From a virus, in IMG/VR virus record IMGVR_UViG_3300032087_002527, positions 1-34,439 of that record: a stretch of 34,439 bases of DNA; one strand, written 5' to 3'. The notes beneath the pieces are model-generated. The model ran no database searches and was not told where the DNA came from. It saw only the letters and a program-made list of their open reading frames with translations. Position 1 is the stretch's first letter. Each line of letters opens with the position of its first letter. The translations under genes and the position numbers were made by a program. Positions 6,065-13,076 of this stretch are shown here, one piece after another.

Positions 6065-7102
6065 TCACCGACTACGTTTCCAGGTAAGAAACTCGGCGCC
6101 TTCCTTGAGATCGCCGAACGGCTTGACCCGGACGTTGGGTGCCGCGGTCGGATCGATCACGAACATGATCGAGCTTCCGTAATTCTCTTCGGTAAACCCG
6201 TGGCGGTGTCCAAACTCGTCGTGCCATTTGTACCCACGGCACCGGGCGAGATTGATGACCTTGCCAGACGAGTTCTCTTCCTGCGCCAGCGCCCAGGTGT
6301 GATGGTGACCGGCGACGAATATGTCTGCGTCTTCGCCCCACAGGGACGCACGCTTCTGACCGTGCAGCGGATTGTAAATAGATGTGCCTTTGTGGTTGTG
6401 GGATGCGTCCACCCGCACCGTCGCGCTCGGGAACACCAGCTTGAACTGAGCGGCCCAATCAAGCATCGGCACCTGACGCACGTTGATCGCTTTCAGATAC
6501 GTCGAGAACTCCGAGTGCATCGTATCGTGGTTGCCATGCAGCCAGACCAGCCAGGGTATCTCGGCTTCTTCAAGAAACCATCGCGCCAGCTTCCGTTCTG
6601 TGGCGCGGCTGATATCCTCCTCTGCATAGAGCTGGATCAATCGACCGCCCCAGTTGTTTGTCGTGTCCCCAATGTTGACGCAGCCGATGCCTGGCGTGTT
6701 CGCCATGATGTCCACGTCGCGCCGCAGCAACGGGATGTTGCAGTGTGTGCCGAGATGAGGATCGCCTACCACGACCAGACCGAACGGATCGTCTGACCCG
6801 ATCTTGATGTCGAACCACCTCTTGGCGCGCTGATGTTCCTGCTTCTTTTCCCACCGCCTGGACAGGTGATCGAGGATCTCGTCCGGCGATATGTCCTCGT
6901 CAGGAAACTCAGGCAGCGTGACGTCTTCACTGGACTCTGCTTTGTCGTGATCGGGGAACCGTTGCCGAGCTGTCCTAGCGCGGCCCTCTAGCGTCGAGCG
7001 GTTGATGCCGAGAGCGACCGCGGCTCGGCTTACGTTGCCATGTTCCTCGATCGCAGCGAGCGCCTCCATGCACAATTCATCTGAGAGCGGCCGGCTCGCC
7101 AT
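6065..7102 (-). CDS. HTH plus calcineurin-like metallophosphoesterase, 345 aa
   Basis: The first 50 residues look like a Fis/resolvase-type HTH (HGNVSRAAVALGINRSTLEGR). From about residue 105 the calcineurin-like phosphoesterase motifs follow in order: D114-x-H116 (VVGDPHLG), G145-D146 (NIGDTTN), GNHD at 190-193, a conserved HNH near 235-237, and GHHH at 265-268. These residues bind two metal ions and hydrolyse phosphodiesters or phosphomonoesters. The substrate cannot be told. Related phage proteins are found in many genomes with no assigned role. It is the last gene of the late operon, after the lysis genes, and its ATG is adjacent to the lysozyme stop. Confidence 0.85.
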   Translation of the reverse strand: MASRPLSDELCMEALAAIEEHGNVSRAAVALGINRSTLEGRARTARQRFPDHDKAESSEDVTLPEFPDEDISPDEILDHLSRRWEKKQEHQRAKRWFDIKIGSDDPFGLVVVGDPHLGTHCNIPLLRRDVDIMANTPGIGCVNIGDTTNNWGGRLIQLYAEEDISRATERKLARWFLEEAEIPWLVWLHGNHDTMHSEFSTYLKAINVRQVPMLDWAAQFKLVFPSATVRVDASHNHKGTSIYNPLHGQKRASLWGEDADIFVAGHHHTWALAQEENSSGKVINLARCRGYKWHDEFGHRHGFTEENYGSSIMFVIDPTAAPNVRVKPFGDLKEGAEFLTWKRSR

Positions 7103-7524
7103 CAGCCGCGCATCTTCTCGGCGAGGCGATTAGCACGCTCTGGAACCTGCTCGGCAAAGCGACTGTCGAGCAGCTCGATCGCGGCTGTCTCATAGTCCTG
7201 CTTGGCAAGCGCGGTCAGCATCCGTTTGAAATTAGACAGCCTGGGCCTACCCAGCTGGAAGCAGAGCTGCACCATCACCGACTGCCGGTTTGGGTCGAGG
7301 TCATCAAACCAGTCCCACTGCTTGCACTCTTCGATCGTGCGTTGGATGTCGTTACGAAGCAGGTACTCAGCCTCGTCTTCCGAGATACCGATGCCACCAT
7401 CTGCATCGATGTTGCGGCCATAGCCCACGGTGTGCGCTCCGGCGGTGCAGATGTAGCAGTGGGCGCGGTAGCCCTCTTCGACTTTGAGGGACGCGGCGAT
7501 TTCATCAATCGGGTACATTTGCAT
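7102..7524 (-). CDS. T4-type lysozyme (GH24 endolysin), 140 aa
   Basis: The N-terminus carries the GH24 active site with spacing E-8-C-5-T: E17, C26 and T32 in the segments VEEGYR and TAGAHTVGYG. The usual Asp of the T4 enzyme is a Cys here, a variant known from other phage lysozymes. The C-terminal part (MVQLCFQLGRPRLSNFKRML) matches the lysozyme helical lobe. It cleaves peptidoglycan glycan strands at the end of infection. No signal or anchor sequence is seen, so release should depend on the holin encoded just upstream. The chosen ATG at 7524 overlaps the holin stop (TGATG). Confidence 0.93.
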   Translation of the reverse strand: MQMYPIDEIAASLKVEEGYRAHCYICTAGAHTVGYGRNIDADGGIGISEDEAEYLLRNDIQRTIEECKQWDWFDDLDPNRQSVMVQLCFQLGRPRLSNFKRMLTALAKQDYETAAIELLDSRFAEQVPERANRLAEKMRG

Positions 7525-7943
7525 CAAGGCTTCCGTAGATTGTTAGCGACTTTCTCAGCTGACCGGCCAACCGTGTAGCCGCCGACTCCAACGGTCAGCA
7601 GCGTCCACAGCTCTCCAGGTAAATCTATTTGCAGTGGGATCTGGTCGCCGGTTGCGAGCGTAACGCCCAGCTCAATTAACGGCGCCAGCAGGAAGTTCCA
7701 AGCGACGATCGCGGTGATGACCAGCATCAGGATTGGTCGCCAGGACGACGCAATCCAGCTTTCGCTCTTCGCCTCGGCGAGAATAATATCAGCCGCAGCC
7801 TTCTCGACGTTGGCGCTGTTCATCATCAACTGCATCTGCAGCTCGCGCTCGATCTCCGCGGCCTTGTCCTTGTCTTCGGGCAGGACGCGCTTGACTACGT
7901 CGCCCAAGATCGGCCCCAGCACGGGGATCAATGCACCTATCAT
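7524..7943 (-). CDS. Holin of the 3TM type, 139 aa
   Basis: The layout matches the Holin_3TMs family: a short hydrophobic N-terminus (IGALIPVLGPILGDVV), an amphipathic charged helix, then two strong membrane segments, about 70-92 (WRPILMLVITAIVAWNFLLAP) and 108-125 (LWTLLTVGVGGYTVGRS), and a basic tail. Holins of this type open the inner membrane and time lysis. The gene sits between a coiled-coil membrane protein and the lysozyme. Its start overlaps the upstream stop (ATGA) and its stop overlaps the lysozyme start. Confidence 0.85.
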   Translation of the reverse strand: MIGALIPVLGPILGDVVKRVLPEDKDKAAEIERELQMQLMMNSANVEKAAADIILAEAKSESWIASSWRPILMLVITAIVAWNFLLAPLIELGVTLATGDQIPLQIDLPGELWTLLTVGVGGYTVGRSAEKVANNLRKP

Positions 7944-8281
7944 GTGGCCTTCCTCTCATTTGACACTGGCGGGTGCGCCCCGTTGTGCATCCTGTGCATC
8001 CGCGCCGCTTCGGCTTTCAGATACGATATGTCGGCAAGCATCGAAGCGGTTTCACGCGCCGCCTTCTCGCGCTCTGTCGGCGACAACATCCCAGCCAGGA
8101 CAGATACTTTCTGGTCGGTCAGTTCAGCCTGATCGATGCGGCTATCCATGACGCGCAGCCTTTTCTCAACATCTTGGAGCGTGTCCATAATTGCTTTCAC
8201 CTGGTAGCGCACGACCGCGAACGCGCCAGCCAGCGAGGCGAGCGTCGAGCCGAGGCTAATCAAGAGCTTGTAGTCGTCCAT
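7940..8281 (-). CDS. Membrane-anchored coiled-coil protein, spanin-like, 113 aa
   Basis: One N-terminal membrane segment (LLISLGSTLASLAGAFAVV, residues 5-24) is followed by a long charged helix with heptad character (VEKRLRVMDSRIDQAELTDQKV) and a His- and Pro-containing tail. This is the shape of an inner-membrane spanin (Rz-like), which links inner and outer membranes during the last step of lysis, but no sequence family is certain. The gene lies directly before the holin. The start ATG at 8281 lies two bases after the previous stop, and no good start exists further upstream. Confidence 0.65.
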   Translation of the reverse strand: MDDYKLLISLGSTLASLAGAFAVVRYQVKAIMDTLQDVEKRLRVMDSRIDQAELTDQKVSVLAGMLSPTEREKAARETASMLADISYLKAEAARMHRMHNGAHPPVSNERKAT

Positions 8282-8283
8282 CG

Positions 8284-8433
8284 TCAGCGCCTCTTGCGTA
8301 TCCACTCGTAGATGCGGATCCCGGTCCAGATGATCGACATGAGAGCGGCCACCGCCGGTAGCCATTCGACCAGGGCGGCCCATGCGATGAATAAACTGGA
8401 GAGGTCAGCGGCGTTTTTGATGTCTTCAGTCAT
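8284..8433 (-). CDS. Small membrane protein of the lysis cassette, 49 aa
   Basis: An ATG at 8433 opens 49 codons with a hydrophobic middle (FIAWAALVEWLPAVAALMSIIW, split by a Pro, residues 15-36) and a strongly basic C-terminus (YEWIRKRR). It overlaps the preceding gene by 8 bases and ends 2 bases before the next start, so it fits the overlapping operon. It could be a second holin, an antiholin or a pinholin-like peptide. That reading rests on size, topology and neighbours only. Confidence 0.6.
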   Translation of the reverse strand: MTEDIKNAADLSSLFIAWAALVEWLPAVAALMSIIWTGIRIYEWIRKRR

Positions 8434-8734
8434 TACGTTCTGCCCTGCGGCTGCCCGCCGCAACGACTTCCCAGTTTTCGCCCAGCCATACTATGCAGAC
8501 CATGCCGTCCATCTCGGTCGGACTGAACGTCAACATCCACGCGCCGGACGACGATACGGACAACTTCACCAGCCCCTCGTCAGTCGTGCCGTAGCCGCGC
8601 AGGTTCTCGCGCGGCTCGAACGTCGCCGCCTGCTCTTTGCCAAAGCACGGCAGTTCGTGTGAGTACGCGGCAGGCACAAAAAAAGCCGTCAAAATGACGG
8701 CCAGCAAATACAGCGCGATTGCGCGACCGATCAT
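8426..8734 (-). CDS. Secreted small phage protein with signal peptide, 102 aa
   Basis: The N-terminus is a clear signal peptide (basic MIGR, then a hydrophobic run, with likely cleavage after PAAYS at about residue 25). The mature part is about 77 residues, strand-rich (GLVKLSVSSSGAWMLTF, GMVCIVWLGENWEVV), with Cys residues that could pair in the periplasm. I know similar small exported proteins next to lysis genes in phages, but no function. The DNA for the signal peptide also encodes a perfect intrinsic terminator (8678-8701). Confidence 0.75.
   Translation of the reverse strand: MIGRAIALYLLAVILTAFFVPAAYSHELPCFGKEQAATFEPRENLRGYGTTDEGLVKLSVSSSGAWMLTFSPTEMDGMVCIVWLGENWEVVAAGSRRAERND
8678..8701 (-). 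terminator. Intragenic rho-independent terminator before the lysis cassette
   Basis: On the minus strand GCCGTCA (8701-8695) pairs perfectly with TGACGGC (8691-8685) around a TTT loop and is followed by seven T (8684-8678). The element lies inside the signal-peptide codons of the 102-aa gene, after the tail genes and before the membrane, holin and lysozyme genes. It should lower transcription of the lysis genes and so delay lysis. Partial read-through or antitermination would be needed for their expression. Confidence 0.75.
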
Positions 8735-9309
8735 GCGAGTTCAGGCCAATCGTACAGGATGCCAGACTTGGTGGTGGTGCCGTCGTCTTCTAGGGTGTAC
8801 GTCAGGAACAACGCAGCTACCGCATCAGTATCAGCAGCGTCAGCGATAGCCGTCTCCATCTCTGTAGCCTTGGATCGGATTGCTGCACGGTAGGTTGCGA
8901 TGTTCGCTGGGATCGCTGTACCGGTATCAGCCTTGCGGATCACAGCCCAATCAGTTTCAGCGAGCAACGCGCCCTGCTGCGATTTGACCTCGGCAATCAG
9001 GGCAGACTTGACGCCCGGCGTGACGACCTGAACGCCGTCCTCCATCAGCGGATCGCCGTTCTCGTCCAACTCGTTCACGTCGTCCAGCGACTTAACACTT
9101 CTGTTGACCGTGCCGTCATCATTATATGACCAAGTGTACAACCGGCTGTCCGGTGCAGGCTGCTGCACGATCTCAGTGATACCTAGTTCCGCCTTGCGCT
9201 CTGCGCTGTAGGTGTGCCAGCTAGCCGGATGCGTTACACCGTTTTCGTCGGTCCACGCCTTACCGGGTCGGATTGTCTGCCCGTGGCAGCATTTATAGAT
9301 TGTCGTCAT
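8731..9309 (-). CDS. Tail-fibre accessory/assembly-like protein, 192 aa
   Basis: The C-terminal half carries a pattern seen in phage tail-fibre assembly-like (DUF4376-type) proteins: QGALLAETDWAVIRKADTG followed by IPANIATYRAAIRSKATEM. The N-terminal half has WSYNDDGTVNRS and acidic loops, and may hold a small beta domain. Such proteins help fold or attach tail fibres. It directly follows the large tail gene in transcription, with a strong ribosome site (AGGAGG) overlapping the preceding stop codon, which supports this role. The assignment is by motif memory and context. Confidence 0.65.
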   Translation of the reverse strand: MTTIYKCCHGQTIRPGKAWTDENGVTHPASWHTYSAERKAELGITEIVQQPAPDSRLYTWSYNDDGTVNRSVKSLDDVNELDENGDPLMEDGVQVVTPGVKSALIAEVKSQQGALLAETDWAVIRKADTGTAIPANIATYRAAIRSKATEMETAIADAADTDAVAALFLTYTLEDDGTTTKSGILYDWPELA

Positions 9310-9318
9310 GTGTGCCTC

Positions 9319-11640
9319 CTATTGGGCAGTTGCTGTTTTAAAAGGTGAACTAGCAAAGGCCATGTATATATATGTGCTGCCACTGGCATTGATTGCTGTA
9401 TTTGATGACCTTGCTTTGAAACCATTGCTAAGAAGGTCAACACGGACATCGCTTTGTTCAGCGTTGCTCAGGTTTGCTCGCAGTTGAAATTTACGAACAT
9501 TAAAGCCTCTTGCACTGTCATACATTTCCCAGCTTTCAGCAGCATTCGTTCTCTTGTACATCAAGAAACCAACTTCAAAACCTGTGTTAACAAAAACGCC
9601 GTCGCTCGAACCATTGCCAGTGTAGCTACCAAACTTGCTAAAGCCTTCTATTTCTGCGAAAGCATAACAGATCATGTTATCTGTGCCGCTACCGTTACTG
9701 CCAGCATTGCTGCCAAGATTAATTACACTGCTAGTTGGATATGCACTGTTCCAAACAGCCGCAGAGGTATCAAGAGCGGCAGTAGAATTTAGGATAAGAA
9801 ATTTTGTATTATCATAGAGCGTACTACCCACCAGCCAGCTATTTGTTGTAGCAGTATTTTTTACGATATAGAGCGAAGGTTGAATACCTAATCCATGTCC
9901 AATAGTCCCGTTTGCTCCCGTGCCAGACCATTCAATAATACTGAAACCACTTGTCGTGTTGGCTGACACCGTACTGGTTATGCTTCCATCAGTATTGCTG
10001 CTGCCGGTGGTATTATCAGCGAGCCAATTCCATGCAACGTAAGTAACGCCGCTTTTGTTTACGTAATCCCAATCTCCAGACGAACCAGCGGTAGCCGTAA
10101 ATCCACCAGAAACAAATGCGCTTGGGTAACCATATACATCAGGATTGCCAGCACCTTCAGCGGCAGTGCTAGAACTGTCTAATTCTTTTTCTGAACCAGC
10201 GCCACGAACAACATCATAAAGTTGATGACCTACACTAAATGCCGAATTGCGCTGCTTTATCCATAGAAAATCGGGAGTAAAGTCTAAGCCAGTAATGTTT
10301 TTATTACTGCTGTCTCCAGACCAAGTTAGAGTGCCAAAATAAGCCGACGGGTTTGGGATACTTGGGTCGGGTAGGTTGGCGGTTGACCAAGCATTAAACC
10401 CAGTCGGTTGCGTGTAAGAGAACGATGACTGACCGGTATTTAATGTTCCAAGACCAGCGGTGCCGTTGCTATAAACCAGTGCAAAATTACCAGATATGCC
10501 GGTGAATGCGGCGTTGGTTGTCGTGCCGTTTTGAATTTCGCTAATAGTTGCGCTGTTCTGCCAAACACCATCTACGCTGAACCAGATAGCACCGTTGTCC
10601 ATATCGACTGCAACGCCTACCGTTTTTCCAGCCGCTCTCCATGTATCTCCATAGGCTGATCCAGACCCAGCCTGATCTATTTTCTGCCCATTGAAAGAGT
10701 AGTACAAATATCCGTCGAGATTATCCAAAGACGGATTGCCGGTCATATTTGCGGTGTCTTCAGATATTCCAAAATAGGCCGACATGGCTGCGCTGATAGT
10801 TAGTTCCGCATACCATTTACCGCTGCTTACAAAAATTGTTCCGCGCTGCGCTGAGTCAAAACCATTAGCTACAAGGTTACCGTCTTGCAGAGACATGTTT
10901 GTTTTGCTGCTAGGCTCAGTAGGATTCCAAGTGCAGAAGTTATTAGTTGGCGTATCTGGCATCTGATCCGCCGCAGCCAAGCCACTGCTGGTAAAGTTAT
11001 TGCCGTTGCCGCTGCTGTCGTCGCCCAGCGCAGAACTGTCTTGGCCTTTCAGGTGAAAGCCGTTTGATCCATAAGAGCCTGTGTACTGCTTCGGCACCCA
11101 CACCCCGTCCGCGTTTGTCTCCGCAAAGGCGTCTGCCGTCTCGGCGGTGCCGGACACCCAATAGAAGTCGGCCATGTAGCCGTCGAAATAGTTGCCGCCG
11201 CCGTTTTGATATTGCCCAATCGACCAAGCGTTGTTGCGATTGAAATTAGCAGCAGTTCCGGTAAACCCGCTGACGGTTTCGCCGTTGACGTAGCAGACCC
11301 ATGTTCCTGAGTTATTAGAAAATACAATGTGATACCAAGCAGACGTATCACGGTAAACCGGTGTGCTATTGTAAATCGTTGAGCCATTGTAGAGACGCAG
11401 CGTGTCGGTGCTGGCTACAAAGCCAATTCCGCTACCCCCAGCCTCGCTGAACCAATACTGGTTGTTGCCGCTGGTAATCTGTCCGCGTTTAATCCAAACA
11501 GAAAGCGTCCAAGTGTCGCCGCCATCTGATGCAAAGGTCCGCGTCAGGTACGCGCTGTCGCTGCGGTTAAATCGCGCGCTTTGCTGGATGCTGTACCCGC
11601 CAGCCGCCGCGACCTTAGTGTTGCCTTGGATGATTGCCAT
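9319..11640 (-). CDS. Large receptor-binding tail protein with LamG- and SPRY-like domains, 773 aa
   Basis: After a short N-terminal part (GGYSIQQSARFNRSDSAYL), a LamG/concanavalin-like domain spans about 20-175 (WTLSVWIKRG, WYHIVFSNNSG, FDGYMADFYWV). A SPRY-like domain follows at about 265-400 (GKWYAELTI, YFGISED, VGVAVDMDNGAIWFSVDG). The C-terminal 350 residues hold two related units (LTWSGDSSNKNITGLDFTPDF and GSYTGNGSSDGVFVNTGFEVG) of the DUF7483 type. Carbohydrate binding at the cell surface is the likely role. The 3' part of the gene is visibly AT-richer than its neighbours, as expected for a recently exchanged host-range gene. Its ATG overlaps the preceding stop (TAATG). Confidence 0.82.
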   Translation of the reverse strand: MAIIQGNTKVAAAGGYSIQQSARFNRSDSAYLTRTFASDGGDTWTLSVWIKRGQITSGNNQYWFSEAGGSGIGFVASTDTLRLYNGSTIYNSTPVYRDTSAWYHIVFSNNSGTWVCYVNGETVSGFTGTAANFNRNNAWSIGQYQNGGGNYFDGYMADFYWVSGTAETADAFAETNADGVWVPKQYTGSYGSNGFHLKGQDSSALGDDSSGNGNNFTSSGLAAADQMPDTPTNNFCTWNPTEPSSKTNMSLQDGNLVANGFDSAQRGTIFVSSGKWYAELTISAAMSAYFGISEDTANMTGNPSLDNLDGYLYYSFNGQKIDQAGSGSAYGDTWRAAGKTVGVAVDMDNGAIWFSVDGVWQNSATISEIQNGTTTNAAFTGISGNFALVYSNGTAGLGTLNTGQSSFSYTQPTGFNAWSTANLPDPSIPNPSAYFGTLTWSGDSSNKNITGLDFTPDFLWIKQRNSAFSVGHQLYDVVRGAGSEKELDSSSTAAEGAGNPDVYGYPSAFVSGGFTATAGSSGDWDYVNKSGVTYVAWNWLADNTTGSSNTDGSITSTVSANTTSGFSIIEWSGTGANGTIGHGLGIQPSLYIVKNTATTNSWLVGSTLYDNTKFLILNSTAALDTSAAVWNSAYPTSSVINLGSNAGSNGSGTDNMICYAFAEIEGFSKFGSYTGNGSSDGVFVNTGFEVGFLMYKRTNAAESWEMYDSARGFNVRKFQLRANLSNAEQSDVRVDLLSNGFKARSSNTAINASGSTYIYMAFASSPFKTATAQ

Positions 11641-13076
11641 TATGCAAACGCCGTGCTGGTGACGACATAGGCGTTCGTGCCATCGTCGTAGTAGCTGAGC
11701 CAGTAGGTGCCAGCGGTGCTGATCGTTGTCGCCAAGTTCGCATCACCCTTGGTCGTAGCTGCCAAGCTGATCGCGTGCCCGCCTGTGTTAATCAGCAGGA
11801 TGTTGCCTGACTGCCCGGCGGTGTGGTTCGTGAACGTCAGGGTGCCTGTGCCGCTGGGAGTTACGCTCCAGTTATTTGTGACGCTCAAATCCAGCGAGAG
11901 GTCATTATCGACGGTGATCGTGCCGCGCTGGCTAACGGTGAACGTCTGCGCCACATCGGTCTTCGCGGTGTCAGCGTCGTAGGCCTGCACGTCCACGCCG
12001 ACTTCTACATCCATCGCCTGCTGCGCCGCTGACGCCGTAGCAGCTACGAACACTGCGTCACCGACAGCACTGGAACCAAGGGCGGTTCTAGCGCCAGAAG
12101 CGGTCGTGCTGCCCGTGCCGCCACTCGCTACGGCAAGAGGCAGCGAAATCGACGCAGCGGACGCTGCCGCCTCGGACGCGGAAGTCGCTGCATTCGACGC
12201 GCTGGTCGATGCGCTGCTCGCCGAGGATGCGGCATTCGACGCGCTGGTCGAAGCGTTAGAAGCCGAGGTGGAGGCGTTAGACGCGCTGGTCGATGCATTG
12301 CCAGCCGACGTGGATGCAGCCGACGCGGATGACGCCGCGTTGCTGGCTGATGTTGCCGCCGCCGACGCCGAGCTGGCCGCTGCGCTGGCGCTGCTGGTCG
12401 CCGACGCAGCGTCCACCAGCAAATCCCACTTGGCGCTGTCGGTGTTGGTCGTCAGCGGCTGCGATCCGCTGGACGTGTGCGACGTGTTGCACAGGAAGAT
12501 GTTGTTGGTGCTGGTGTCCTTCACAATGTCGCGCGCGTTGTAGTCGGTCGATGCCGACCAGTCGCCTTGGTAGGTTCCCAACTCCTGCGTGATTGACAGA
12601 TCGCCCGATCCATCGAAGGCGAAGATCTTATTAGCGCGATCTGCTGCGCTGATTGCGAACTCAACCGAGCTGATCGTGTTCGTCTTCGATGCTTTGATCG
12701 CGCGATCCAGTTCCTCTTGGATGCCCTGGGTAATCATCGTCAAGCGATCAAGTCCGTCCTCATGGCTGTTGGCCGGAAACGGATCATTCTCGACGTAGTC
12801 GGTCCCCTGCGTCAGCGCCAGGTTGCGCCGAAGCACGACCGTCTCGCCTGATGCCGGGATGTTGCCCGCCGTAAACGTGACCGTGCCGCCGGCGTCATTG
12901 CCTGCACCGCTGACGGTGTAGTGAGTGGTCAGCGTCTTCGTCGTCTCTGTGCCGGTAGAAGAGCGGATGATCACTTCCATCTCGCTGTCGGCAAATATCT
13001 TGAAGGTGTAGTTAAACGCCGCGGTCGATCCGTCGCCGCTCGCGCTGACTTTCGTGGTGGTGCTTGAAACGGTCAT
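11640..13076 (-). CDS. T7 gp17-like tail fibre protein, 478 aa
   Basis: The N-terminal 150 residues match the T7 tail-fibre attachment domain (FNYTFKIFADSEMEVII, HYTVSGAG, ETVVLRRNLALTQGTDYVEN, FPANSHEDGLDRLTMI). A probable carbohydrate-binding-like segment follows (GDWSASTDYNARDIV). Residues about 225-320 are an Ala/Ser/Asn repeat, probably a trimeric coiled-coil rod. The C-terminus is beta-rich. In T7 the N-terminal domain docks to the tail, so this is likely the adaptor fibre that carries the larger protein encoded next. The stop overlaps the next start. Confidence 0.88.
   Translation of the reverse strand: MTVSSTTTKVSASGDGSTAAFNYTFKIFADSEMEVIIRSSTGTETTKTLTTHYTVSGAGNDAGGTVTFTAGNIPASGETVVLRRNLALTQGTDYVENDPFPANSHEDGLDRLTMITQGIQEELDRAIKASKTNTISSVEFAISAADRANKIFAFDGSGDLSITQELGTYQGDWSASTDYNARDIVKDTSTNNIFLCNTSHTSSGSQPLTTNTDSAKWDLLVDAASATSSASAAASSASAAATSASNAASSASAASTSAGNASTSASNASTSASNASTSASNAASSASSASTSASNAATSASEAAASAASISLPLAVASGGTGSTTASGARTALGSSAVGDAVFVAATASAAQQAMDVEVGVDVQAYDADTAKTDVAQTFTVSQRGTITVDNDLSLDLSVTNNWSVTPSGTGTLTFTNHTAGQSGNILLINTGGHAISLAATTKGDANLATTISTAGTYWLSYYDDGTNAYVVTSTAFA
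12190..12317 (-). repeat. 42-bp tandem repeats in the tail-fibre rod
   Basis: A near-identical unit starts at 12190, 12232 and 12274 (GCATTCGACGCGCTGGTCGA and variants), a strict 42-bp period equal to 14 residues or two heptads. It encodes the SASNAST-type rod of the fibre. Repeats of this kind allow length change by slippage. The period break-up towards the edges suggests older, decayed copies. Confidence 0.8.

Noticed and set aside
12106-12543. Long plus-strand frame of 145 codons, Ala/Asp/Leu-rich, opposite the tail fibre
   Set aside because: It is the antisense reading of the 42-bp repeat that encodes the SASNAST rod. It has no ribosome site, and the repeat alone keeps the frame open.
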